A stretch of 64,000 nucleotides of DNA, taken from Rhizobium sp. Q54. Lineage in GTDB: Bacteria; Pseudomonadota; Alphaproteobacteria; Rhizobiales; Xanthobacteraceae. Below are positions 28,526 to 36,178 of the stretch, piece after piece. Position numbers and translations under genes: made by a program. A model generated the notes under the pieces. It was not told where the DNA came from and did not search any database. It saw nothing but the letters and a program-made list of their open reading frames with translations. How positions within the stretch are numbered: position 1 is the stretch's first letter; the number at the start of each line of letters is the position of its first letter. The stretch spans positions 1 to 64,000 of the forward strand of contig CAMAWF010000010.1 in assembly GCA_945861895.1 (NCBI GenBank), read 5' to 3'.

Positions 28526-29298
28526 AGCCGGCGGCGCATTCCGCGCTCCGCCTGAGCCCGGTCACGTTGCTGCGCGTCGCCATCGTGCTCACGCTGCTGG
28601 CGTGCTGGGAGCTGCTCGCCGCATCGGGCTGGCTCTACCGCGACGTGGTTCCTTCTTTGCTGGCGATAGGCGGCGCGGTGTACGAGCTGCTTTCGCACGG
28701 CGAATATTATTTCAACCTCGGCGTCACCGCCGGCGAGATCGGAGTAGCGCTTTTGATCGGCGGCACCGGCGGATTGCTGGTCGGCCTGGCGCTCGGCGCC
28801 AACCGCTTTCTGTCCAAGGCGTTCGAATCTTATCTCTATTATCTCGGGCCGACGCCGAAGATCATCTTTTTCCCGATCATGATCATGTGGTTTGGCGTCG
28901 GTCCCGGCTCCAAGGTCGCGATGGGCACCATCTCCTGTTTTTTCCCGATCGTGCTTTCCGTCGCCGCCGGCATGCGGCAGATCGACAAGGTTCTGATCCG
29001 CGTCGGAAAAAGCTTCCGCGCCGGGACCTGGCAGATGGTGATGAAAATCTATCTGCCGGCGATGCGCCACCCCATCATCAACGGCGTACGGCTCGGCCTC
29101 GGCGTCGCGCTCATCGGCACGCTGCTGGCGGAGACCAAACTGTCGAACAAAGGCATCGGCTTCCTCATCATCCAGGCCTACAGCCTGTTCGACATGCCGC
29201 GCATGTATGCCATGCTGATCGTTCTTTTCGTGCTTTCGATCGGCGCCAACGCGCTGGTCGGACGCCTCGGCGGCCTCGACAGCATCAAACGGTTCTGA
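28504..29298 (+). CDS. ABC transporter permease, second subunit (NitT/TauT type)
   Basis: 264 residues with about six membrane helices. EAA-loop region MRQIDKVLIRVGKSFRAG and MVMKIYLPAMRHPIINGVRLGLG. Partner of the preceding permease. An alternative start a few codons downstream would remove most of the overlap, but no better ribosome site is seen there. Confidence 0.91.
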   Translation: MAETVRVKPAAHSALRLSPVTLLRVAIVLTLLACWELLAASGWLYRDVVPSLLAIGGAVYELLSHGEYYFNLGVTAGEIGVALLIGGTGGLLVGLALGANRFLSKAFESYLYYLGPTPKIIFFPIMIMWFGVGPGSKVAMGTISCFFPIVLSVAAGMRQIDKVLIRVGKSFRAGTWQMVMKIYLPAMRHPIINGVRLGLGVALIGTLLAETKLSNKGIGFLIIQAYSLFDMPRMYAMLIVLFVLSIGANALVGRLGGLDSIKRF

Positions 29299-29320
29299 CC
29301 ATCCAGCAGGAGGACACAAA

Positions 29321-30280
29321 ATGCACCGGAACAAGATTTTCACATGCGTTATCGCCGCCGGCATGCTTGCCGCGGCGGCACCGGGCCATGCGGCCGATCA
29401 ACTCAAGATGACGGTCGGACAGCGCGGCAATTGGGATACCGCCGTTCTGCATCTCGGCGAAAAGGCCGGCATCTTCAAGAAGTACGATCTCGAACTTGAG
29501 GCGGTCTACACCTCCGGCAGCGGCGAGACATTGCAGCCGGTGATCTCCGGCAGCGTCGACATGGGTTTCGCGGTCGGAACGCTGGGTGCGATGGCGGCCT
29601 ATTCCAAGGGCGCGCCGGTGCGCATCATCGGCGCGCAGGCGACCGGCGCCGCCGACTATTGGTATTCGAAAAACCCGGCGATCAAGTCGCTCAAGGATAC
29701 CGCCGGTAAAACGATCGCCTTCTCCAGCAACGGCTCATCGACCCAGAGCATCGTTCGCGCCTTCATCAGCGAATTCAATCTCACCGCAAAACCGCAGGCG
29801 ACCGGCAGCCCGTCGTCGACGCTGACCGCCGTCATGACCGATCAGGTCGATATCGGCTGGGCCTCTCCCCCGTTCGGCCTCAGGGAACTGGCGGAAGGCA
29901 AGACGCACATCGTCGCCAGGGCGACCGAGGCAACGCTGGTGCGCGGCCAGACCATTCGCGTCGTCGTCGCCAATGCCGACGCGCTGATCAAGCGCAAAGC
30001 GGTGATCGAGCGCTTCATGGTCGCTTACCGCGAGAGCATCGACTACATGTATTCGGCCAATCCGCAGGTGCTCAAAGACTACGCCGAGTTCGTGAAGGTC
30101 GATGAGGCGATGGCCAAGCGCGTGCGCGATGAATTCTTTCCCAAGACCTTGCTCAATCCGGACGAAATCAAGGGTCTCGACTCGCTGATCCCCGAAGCCG
30201 TGACGCTGAAATTCATTCCGGCGCCGCTGACCAAGGAACAGATTGCCGAATTGATTCAGATTTCGCCGCGCAAGAAGTAA
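29321..30280 (+). CDS. ABC transporter substrate-binding protein (NMT1/TauA-like)
   Basis: 319 residues with a signal peptide (KIFTCVIAAGMLAAAAPGHA-A) and a GGAGGA ribosome site upstream. Periplasmic NitT/TauT family binding fold: KMTVGQRGNWDTAVLHLGEKAGIFKKYDL and SGSGETLQPVISGSVDMGF near 60-85. The ligand is not predictable; relatives bind sulfonates, pyrimidine precursors or aromatic acids. An inverted repeat right after the stop (30297-30323) probably stabilises the transcript end, which would keep the binding protein more abundant than the enzyme downstream. Confidence 0.92.
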   Translation: MHRNKIFTCVIAAGMLAAAAPGHAADQLKMTVGQRGNWDTAVLHLGEKAGIFKKYDLELEAVYTSGSGETLQPVISGSVDMGFAVGTLGAMAAYSKGAPVRIIGAQATGAADYWYSKNPAIKSLKDTAGKTIAFSSNGSSTQSIVRAFISEFNLTAKPQATGSPSSTLTAVMTDQVDIGWASPPFGLRELAEGKTHIVARATEATLVRGQTIRVVVANADALIKRKAVIERFMVAYRESIDYMYSANPQVLKDYAEFVKVDEAMAKRVRDEFFPKTLLNPDEIKGLDSLIPEAVTLKFIPAPLTKEQIAELIQISPRKK

Positions 30281-30296
30281 CCGCTGCGGCAACAGC

Positions 30297-30323
30297 TTCG
30301 CGGGCGCATGCGGCGCCCGCGAA
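30297..30323 (+). terminator. Intercistronic hairpin after the substrate-binding gene
   Basis: Perfect 11-bp stem TTCGCGGGCGC/GCGCCCGCGAA with loop ATGCG, starting 17 nt after the stop. There is no T-run, so read-through to the aldehyde dehydrogenase is likely; it may act as an mRNA stabiliser or a weak attenuator. Confidence 0.6.
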
Positions 30324-30363
30324 CGCCGTTACGCGTTCATATGCGTGCCAGAAGGTAACTGCC

Positions 30364-31860
30364 ATGACCACCGCCGTCTCGCCTCAATCGCTCGCGTCGC
30401 AAGCGGTCGTGCTGCCGAAAAATCGCGGCGTCTTCTACGGCGGCGCGTGGCATGAGCCGAAATCCGGCCGCTACGTCGAGACGATCAATCCCGGCACCGG
30501 CCTGTCGCTCGGCAAGGTGGCGGAGAGTTCCACCGCCGACATCGATGCGGCGGTGGCGTCGGCAAAGTCCGCCTTCAAGGAGTGGCGGCGCGTGCTGCCG
30601 CTGGAGCGCGCGAAAATCCTGCGGCGGATCGCCGAACTGCTGCGCCAGAACGCCAACGAGCTCGCCATGATCGACGCCGCCGATTGCGGCAACCCGGTGC
30701 GCGAGATGGTGAGCGACGCCCTCGTCGCGGCAGCACAAATGGAGTTCTTCGCCGGTTTCGTCACCGAGATGAAAGGCGCATCGATCCCGATGGGGCCCGA
30801 TGTGGTGAACTTCTCCGTGCGCGAGCCGCTTGGCGTCGTCGGGCGGATCATTCCGTTCAATCATCCGTTCATGTTCTGCGCCGGAAAATCGGCCGCACCG
30901 CTTGCGGCCGGCAACACCGTCGTGGTCAAGCCGCCGGAGCAGTCGCCGCTCTCGTCGTTGCGACTGGCCGAACTCATCGGCGGGCTGATGCCGGCAGGCG
31001 TCTACAACGTGGTGCCCGGCGGGCGCGAGGCCGGCCAGCGGCTCGCCAGCCATCCGGATGTGGCGATGATCGCGCTGATCGGCAGCGTGCCGACCGGCCG
31101 CGCGGTGATGAAAGCCGCCGCCGACACCGTCAAGCGCACGATGCTCGAACTCGGCGGCAAGAATGCGCTCATCGCCTTTCCCGACGCGGCTCCCGACGAA
31201 GTGGCGCAAGCGGTCGTCGCCGGCATGAACTTCACCTGGTGCGGGCAGTCGTGCGGCTCGACCAGCCGCGCCTTCATCCACGAGAAGATTTACGATGCGG
31301 TAGTGGCGCGCATCAAGGCGCGCATCACGCATTTCAAGCCCGGCATTCCGACCGACCCGAAGACGACAATGGGCGCCATCGTGTCGAAGGCGCAGTTCGA
31401 CCGGGTGATGGAATTCATCGAATCCGCCAAGCAGGAAGGCGCGCAGTTGATCGCCGGCGGCGGGCCGCCGTCCGATCCGGCGCTGGCGAAGGGCTTCTAC
31501 ATCGAACCGACCGTGTTCGCCGTCACGCCGAAAAACCGCATCGCGCGCGAGGAAATCTTCGGCCCCGTACTCGGCGTGTTCAAATGGAGCGACGAGCGCA
31601 AGATGCTCGATGAGGTCAATGCCGTCGAATACGGGTTGAGCGCCTCGATCTGGAGCAACGATCTATCGACCGCGCATCGCACGGCGATGGCGGTGGAGGC
31701 CGGCTATGTCTGGATCAACGAGGTCGGCAAGCATTTCCTCGGCGCGCCGTTCGGCGGCTTCAAGCAGTCGGGACTGGGCCGCGAGGAATGTTTCGAGGAA
31801 ATGCTGAGCTTCACGCAGGAAAAAAACATCCACATCAGGCTCAAACCCGCGAAAGCTTAA
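30364..31860 (+). CDS. NAD(P)-dependent aldehyde dehydrogenase
   Basis: 498 residues, full-length ALDH superfamily. Cofactor-binding GSVPTGRAV, catalytic Glu in LELGGKNALI and catalytic Cys in TWCGQSCGSTSR (about 295-300) are present, as are the late EEIFGPVLGVF and GAPFGGFKQSGLGRE. It oxidises an aldehyde to the carboxylic acid. Its place after the TPP enzyme and transporter suggests it uses the aldehyde made by that decarboxylase. Benzaldehyde-, betaine- or hydroxymuconic-type substrates cannot be separated from sequence by eye. Confidence 0.93.
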   Translation: MTTAVSPQSLASQAVVLPKNRGVFYGGAWHEPKSGRYVETINPGTGLSLGKVAESSTADIDAAVASAKSAFKEWRRVLPLERAKILRRIAELLRQNANELAMIDAADCGNPVREMVSDALVAAAQMEFFAGFVTEMKGASIPMGPDVVNFSVREPLGVVGRIIPFNHPFMFCAGKSAAPLAAGNTVVVKPPEQSPLSSLRLAELIGGLMPAGVYNVVPGGREAGQRLASHPDVAMIALIGSVPTGRAVMKAAADTVKRTMLELGGKNALIAFPDAAPDEVAQAVVAGMNFTWCGQSCGSTSRAFIHEKIYDAVVARIKARITHFKPGIPTDPKTTMGAIVSKAQFDRVMEFIESAKQEGAQLIAGGGPPSDPALAKGFYIEPTVFAVTPKNRIAREEIFGPVLGVFKWSDERKMLDEVNAVEYGLSASIWSNDLSTAHRTAMAVEAGYVWINEVGKHFLGAPFGGFKQSGLGREECFEEMLSFTQEKNIHIRLKPAKA

Positions 31861-31863
31861 GGC

Positions 31864-32565
31864 CTACCCCGGCGGATCGAAACCGGCATTCGTCCACACT
31901 GGCCTATTGGCGGGATCGGCGAGAAATCGGACAAAGGCCGCGGCGGGCTCGGCCGCTTTGCTGCCAACGACTACGGCCGCTCCGTACACGTTGTTGAACT
32001 GCACGCCTTGCGGCAACAGCCCCACCAGCTGCAATCCATCGACATTGACGATCTCGCTCTTGGGGAAGATGCCGAATTCGGCTTCACCCGATGCGACCGC
32101 CGCAAGGCCGCCTTCGAGCGCGGGCTTGTGAATAACCTTCTTCGCCATGACGTCGGCAATGCCGAGCTGCTCCAGCATCTTGGCGCAATAGGCGCCGCTC
32201 GGCGTGGCGGCCGGCGGCGCATGCGTGACCGATCGTGCATCGAGCAAGGCCTGGCGGAACGCATCGCGCGATGAGATATCCGGCACCTTCGCGCCTTGCT
32301 TGATCACGACGCCGGTTCCGACAATACCCAGCGTGGCGCGCGCATCGGCACGCGCGAGGCCTTGCGTGACATAGCCCTCGATCAGCGGGACAGGCATCAC
32401 AATGATGTCCGGCCGCTCGCCGGCGGTCAGTTTATCCCGAATGACGCTCAACACCGCGTAATGGAGGATCGGTTTGTCGCCGGTCTTTTTTTCGAATTGC
32501 GGCGCGAGCCGGACAAACACTTCTTTCGGCGCATAGCCGCTCATCAGATGAATTTCGACCGGCAC
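31864..32565 (-). CDS. ModA-like binding-fold protein without signal peptide
   Basis: 233 residues starting VEIHLMSGYAPKEVF. The type II periplasmic-binding fold resembles molybdate/solute-binding proteins (KKTGDKPILHYAVLSVIRDKL, GERPDIIVMPV, ASGEAEFGIFPKSEI, FVRFLADPANRPVWTNAGFDPPG). The mature-like sequence begins at once and no secretion signal is visible, so it is either cytosolic or mis-started. An upstream start would overlap the neighbour at 32598. It is second in a two-gene operon with the decarboxylase-like gene, 32 nt away. Confidence 0.75.
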   Translation of the reverse strand: MPVEIHLMSGYAPKEVFVRLAPQFEKKTGDKPILHYAVLSVIRDKLTAGERPDIIVMPVPLIEGYVTQGLARADARATLGIVGTGVVIKQGAKVPDISSRDAFRQALLDARSVTHAPPAATPSGAYCAKMLEQLGIADVMAKKVIHKPALEGGLAAVASGEAEFGIFPKSEIVNVDGLQLVGLLPQGVQFNNVYGAAVVVGSKAAEPAAAFVRFLADPANRPVWTNAGFDPPG

Positions 32566-32597
32566 TTGGAATTCCCCGTGAATTTTTCCAGCGGATG

Positions 32598-33584
32598 CTA
32601 CAGCTTGAACGCCTCGTGCGTGCCGGGATGGAACAGCTCCTCCGGTTTGACAAGGCGCGACGACAATCCTTGCGCGTGGTGGTGGGACAGGAATTTTTCC
32701 AGCGTCTTGTGGTTCGCCGCCAGTCCGTAGGACCAGAAATCCGCGCCCATCAATTCGCGCGCTTCCTGCAATCGTTCTTCGACGAACGGCAGCGTCACCT
32801 TGGTGGCCGAAGTGTCATTCAGCAACTCCAAAGCCGCCGCCTTGGATTGCTCGAAGGCTTTCATTACCGCGCCGGGCAGCCACGGATGTTTCTCCGCCAG
32901 TTCGCGCTTGACGCCGACGATGTGCATGATCGGAAAAATCCCGGTGCGCTTGAAATAATCCTTCGCCGCCGCGACCGGATCGGGAAACAGCCAGCCGACA
33001 TGCGGATGGCCGCCGGGAATTGCGGGCGGACGCGGCGCCATGAAGCCGTCGATGGCGCCATCGGCCAGCAACCGGGAAATCGATTTGCCTTGCGGCGCGC
33101 TTTCCAGTTTCACGTCGTCCGGCAATTTGACCGCGATCTTTTCCGGCCGGCCGGCGTCTTCGATGCCTCCCCTCACCCAGGTGATGTCGGACGGCTTGAC
33201 GCCGAAGTCGTCCTGCAAAAACGCCCGCGCCCACACATTGGCGGTGAGCTGGTATTCCGGCAGGCCGACGCGTTTGCCTTTGAGGTCGGCCGGTTTCTTG
33301 ATGCGGTCGGTGCGCACATAGATCGAGGTATGGCGGAAGGCGCGCGACACAAAGGCCGGCACGCCGACGTAAGGGCAATTGCCTTGCGCGGTCTTCACCG
33401 TGAAGCTCGACAGCGAAAGTTCGCAAATATCGAACTCGGCGCGGCGGAAAGCGCGGAAGAATATCTCCTCCGGCGACAGCGTCATGCAGGCGGGCGTGAC
33501 GCCGTCGATCTGCACCGATCCGTCGATCAGCGCGCGGGTGCGGTCGTAGGGTCCGACCGCGAGAGACAATTTCAATTTGGCCAT
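32598..33584 (-). CDS. 4,5-dihydroxyphthalate decarboxylase-like protein (paralogue of the gene at 20749)
   Basis: 328 residues, no signal peptide. Shares with the protein at 20749-21738 the motifs SRAFRHTSIYVRTD, DLKGKRVGLPEY, RTGIFPIMHIVGVKREL and HPWLPGAVMKAFEQSK. The family has a binding-protein fold and includes 4,5-dihydroxyphthalate decarboxylase; many members are uncharacterised. First gene of an operon with the ModA-like gene, convergent with the aldehyde dehydrogenase operon, so a link to aromatic acid catabolism is possible but unproven. Confidence 0.78.
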   Translation of the reverse strand: MAKLKLSLAVGPYDRTRALIDGSVQIDGVTPACMTLSPEEIFFRAFRRAEFDICELSLSSFTVKTAQGNCPYVGVPAFVSRAFRHTSIYVRTDRIKKPADLKGKRVGLPEYQLTANVWARAFLQDDFGVKPSDITWVRGGIEDAGRPEKIAVKLPDDVKLESAPQGKSISRLLADGAIDGFMAPRPPAIPGGHPHVGWLFPDPVAAAKDYFKRTGIFPIMHIVGVKRELAEKHPWLPGAVMKAFEQSKAAALELLNDTSATKVTLPFVEERLQEARELMGADFWSYGLAANHKTLEKFLSHHHAQGLSSRLVKPEELFHPGTHEAFKL

Positions 33585-33642
33585 GATTCCGGGCTCGACG
33601 ACGGCTTGCGCCGGCAGTCATAAGCGAAACCGCAGCCGGACG

Positions 33643-33669
33643 CAAAACGGCGGCCGCGAGGGCCGCCGT
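33643..33669 (-). terminator. Rho-independent terminator of the leftward sox operon
   Basis: Perfect 9-bp stem (plus strand ACGGCGGCC/GGCCGCCGT, loop GCGAG). On the minus strand the stem is followed by TTTTGCG, a short U-run. It lies 24 nt past the soxF stop at 33693. Confidence 0.75.
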
Positions 33670-33692
33670 CGCGCATGCGCGTGGCCGATGGA

Positions 33693-34970
33693 TCAGCCGA
33701 AAATGTCGGAAACGATGCCGGCGTACCAGTCGATCGATTCCTTGTAGTTCTGTTTGCGGATAGCGGCAGCCTCGCCCTTCTGGCTGACGAAACTGGTCGT
33801 CGCTTTGATCTTGCCGTCGCCCGGCTCATAGGCGCCGCCGACCTTCACATCGTCGTCGGTCGCGATCAGGCTCCAGCAGGCGTTGGAATAGCGCGCCGGG
33901 AAGGCGCGGGATTGCGTAAGCTCGCTGCGGATCACCATGACGGCGACCTTGGCCTGGCTGTTGGCGGAGAACGCCGACTTCGGCATGTCGCCGGGAATGC
34001 AGGCGTCACCGACCACGAAGATGTTGGTGTCCATCTTCGACTTCATGTTCTCGGGATCGATCGGGCAGAAGCCGGAGGCATCCGCGAGCCCGGCATCGCG
34101 CGCGATCTTGCCCGCCATCTGCGCCGGGATGACGTTGGCCAGTGCCGCCTTGTAGGTGGCGAGATCGGTCTTCACTTCGCCGGTCTTCGCATCGACGCTC
34201 TTGATTCCGCCGTGCACCTTGGGGTCCTGCCATTCCACCATGCCGGGGTAATGCTTCTCCCAGCCTTCCAGGAACAGCGCCTGCTTGGAGAAGACGGTTT
34301 TCGGATCGAGCACGATGATCCTGGATTTCTTGTGGCCCTTCTTTTTCAGCACATGCGCAAACATGGAGACGCGCTCGTAGGGGCCGGGCGGGCAGCGGTA
34401 GGGATTTGGCGGCGCGATCATGACGATGGTATCGCCGTCCTTGAGCGCATTGAGTTTGCGGACCAGAAGCTGAGTCTGCGCGCCCGGCTTCCAGGCATGC
34501 GGCATGATCTGCGAGGCGGCTTCCGAGTAGCCGGGCACGGAATCGAATTTAATGTCGATGCCGGATGCAACCACCAGCCGGTCGTAAGGCACGCGCTTTC
34601 CGCTTGCGAGCACGACCTGTTTCTTGTCGCGGTCGATGGAAGCCGCCATTTCATGCACGACCTTGACGCCGCTGCGGCGGACCTTGTCGTAGGTGTGGGT
34701 GAGAGATTTGACGTCGCGGAAGCCCCCGACATAGAGATTTGAGAAGAAACAGGTGGTGTAGCTCTTTTGCGGCTCGATCAGCGTCACGTCGATGGCGCCG
34801 GCGGATTCCTTGGCGACATAACGCGCGACAGTGCCGCCGCCCGGTCCGCCGCCGATCACGACGAGTTTCGGCTTTCCCTGCCCGAGCGCGTATGGCGCGA
34901 ATAGCGGCGACGCCGAGAGCAGCGACGCGCCGGCAAACGCGGTAAAATGTCTGCGTGTAAGGTCCGTCAT
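33693..34970 (-). CDS. soxF: Sulfide dehydrogenase flavoprotein, SoxF/FccB type
   Basis: 425 residues. Tat-type leader (LTRRHFTAFAGASLLSASP) sends it folded to the periplasm. FAD-binding GGGPGGGTVARYVAK near 40, the redox-active CFFSN region (about 74) and FCPIDPENMKSKMDTNIFVVGDA near 315 match flavocytochrome c sulfide dehydrogenase. It oxidises sulfide (or acts on SoxYZ-bound sulfane sulfur) and passes electrons to a cytochrome c; the small cytochrome encoded 10 nt upstream in the same operon is its probable partner. Confidence 0.92.
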   Translation of the reverse strand: MTDLTRRHFTAFAGASLLSASPLFAPYALGQGKPKLVVIGGGPGGGTVARYVAKESAGAIDVTLIEPQKSYTTCFFSNLYVGGFRDVKSLTHTYDKVRRSGVKVVHEMAASIDRDKKQVVLASGKRVPYDRLVVASGIDIKFDSVPGYSEAASQIMPHAWKPGAQTQLLVRKLNALKDGDTIVMIAPPNPYRCPPGPYERVSMFAHVLKKKGHKKSRIIVLDPKTVFSKQALFLEGWEKHYPGMVEWQDPKVHGGIKSVDAKTGEVKTDLATYKAALANVIPAQMAGKIARDAGLADASGFCPIDPENMKSKMDTNIFVVGDACIPGDMPKSAFSANSQAKVAVMVIRSELTQSRAFPARYSNACWSLIATDDDVKVGGAYEPGDGKIKATTSFVSQKGEAAAIRKQNYKESIDWYAGIVSDIFG

Positions 34971-34980
34971 TGTCGTCCCC

Positions 34981-35328
34981 CTATGGTCGTTTGGTTATGG
35001 CGAAATAGGCCGCGAGCGCCTCGATCTCATCGTCCTTCAGGCGCCCCGCGATGGAATGCATCACGGGATTTGCAAGCGCGTTGCTGCGGTAGGCTTTTAT
35101 GACTTCGGCGAATGTCGCCTCCGCCAAGCCGAATATGTTCGGAATAGCGCCCGGCGGCGCGCGGTGGCAGGTGAGACACTCGGCGGCAAGGTAGCGGCCG
35201 AGTTCGACATCGGCGGTGCGCGCTTCGAGCGCGCCATTGGCGGCGAAGGCCATGCAGGCGGCAACTGCCGTGCGAACGGCGCGCCGGATCGCAGCGCGCC
35301 AGCGGCTGAAATTATAACAGTTAGCCAT
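34981..35328 (-). CDS. Monohaem c-type cytochrome, SoxE/FccA-like
   Basis: 115 residues from ATG 35328 (alternative ATG 35361). A signal peptide (VRTAVAACMAFAANGALEA) is followed by one haem site CLTCH near residue 52 and a distal Met candidate in NPVMHSIAGRLKDDEIEALAAYFA. It probably accepts electrons from the SoxF flavoprotein. No clear ribosome site for either start. The gap to the soxD gene upstream is 172 bp and contains a 14-bp tandem duplication, so this pair may have its own promoter. Confidence 0.82.
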   Translation of the reverse strand: MANCYNFSRWRAAIRRAVRTAVAACMAFAANGALEARTADVELGRYLAAECLTCHRAPPGAIPNIFGLAEATFAEVIKAYRSNALANPVMHSIAGRLKDDEIEALAAYFAITKRP

Positions 35329-35481
35329 TGCGCGCGCGCCCCAAGCCTTCCGCCGATCCATCGTGCAATCGAGAGAATTTATCTCAAGCCGCCATGCGCG
35401 ATGTTCTTTATTTCCTCTCCACCGGAGCAAATCCGTACCGCAATGCCGCGCGCGGGAGAACGGACGCCCTTATGCGGCATA

Positions 35482-35509
35482 ACATCCTAGTCTACACATC
35501 CTAGTCTAC
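35482..35509. repeat. Perfect 14-bp tandem duplication across the soxD stop codon
   Basis: ACATCCTAGTCTAC occurs at 35482-35495 and again at 35496-35509. The second copy contains the soxD stop (CTA on the plus strand at 35501). It appears to be a recent slip or duplication, since no base differs. Confidence 0.85.
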
Positions 35510-36178
35510 GCCACGGCGCGGCGTCTTGTCCTCCGGAGTGACATCGATGACGCGGGCGCGGCCGGTGATCTTGGCGTCGCTCCTGCAATTGGTCATGCAG
35601 GGCTTGGGATTCCAGAACGCTTTTTCCGAGGTCTCGCGATCGTCGGCGAAGAAGCCGCCGGCGTTCGGCATTTTTACTTTCGACCAGGTTTCCTTCGAGA
35701 GCACGAATTTGTCGTCGACGATGTCGTTGAGGAACAGCAGGTACGCGACGACGGCATATAGCTCGTCATTGCCGAGCGACTGCGCGTCGCCGAACGGCAT
35801 CGAGCGGCGCACATAATCGAACACGCTCGACAGATACGGATAATACGAGCCGACGGTCTTGACCGGATCGTGCGAGGCAAGCGTGCCCTTGCCCTGCGCC
35901 ACCTGCGGCCAGCGGCCGGCGCTTTCGCCGAACTCGCCGTGGCAGGCCGCGCATTTTCCGGCATAGACTTCTTCGCCCGCTTTGACCGAGCCCGAGCCCG
36001 GCGGCGCGCCCTGCCCGTCCGGGCGCACGTCGATATCCCAGCCGGCGATTTCCGCCGCCGTCGCGGCGCGGCCGATGCCGAAGCCGTGTTTCTGCGCCTT
36101 GCCCTGCGCCAGCGCCGGTGCTGCGAGCGCCAGCATCGACAGCACAACGAATGCCGCAGCGTTAGCCGACTTCGACAT
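35501..36178 (-). CDS. soxD: SoxD, cytochrome c subunit of sulfane dehydrogenase
   Basis: 225 residues from ATG 36178, overlapping the soxC end by 17 nt. Signal peptide AAAFVVLSMLALAAPALA. One haem motif CAACHGEFGE near 77, then GRWPQVAQGKGTL and SVFDYVRRSMPFGDAQSLGNDELYAVVAYLL. The Paracoccus protein is longer and dihaem; here only the first haem domain is present, ending with CMTNCRSDAK. It forms SoxCD with the molybdenum subunit and takes six electrons from the SoxY-bound sulfane sulfur. Confidence 0.92.
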   Translation of the reverse strand: MSKSANAAAFVVLSMLALAAPALAQGKAQKHGFGIGRAATAAEIAGWDIDVRPDGQGAPPGSGSVKAGEEVYAGKCAACHGEFGESAGRWPQVAQGKGTLASHDPVKTVGSYYPYLSSVFDYVRRSMPFGDAQSLGNDELYAVVAYLLFLNDIVDDKFVLSKETWSKVKMPNAGGFFADDRETSEKAFWNPKPCMTNCRSDAKITGRARVIDVTPEDKTPRRGVD

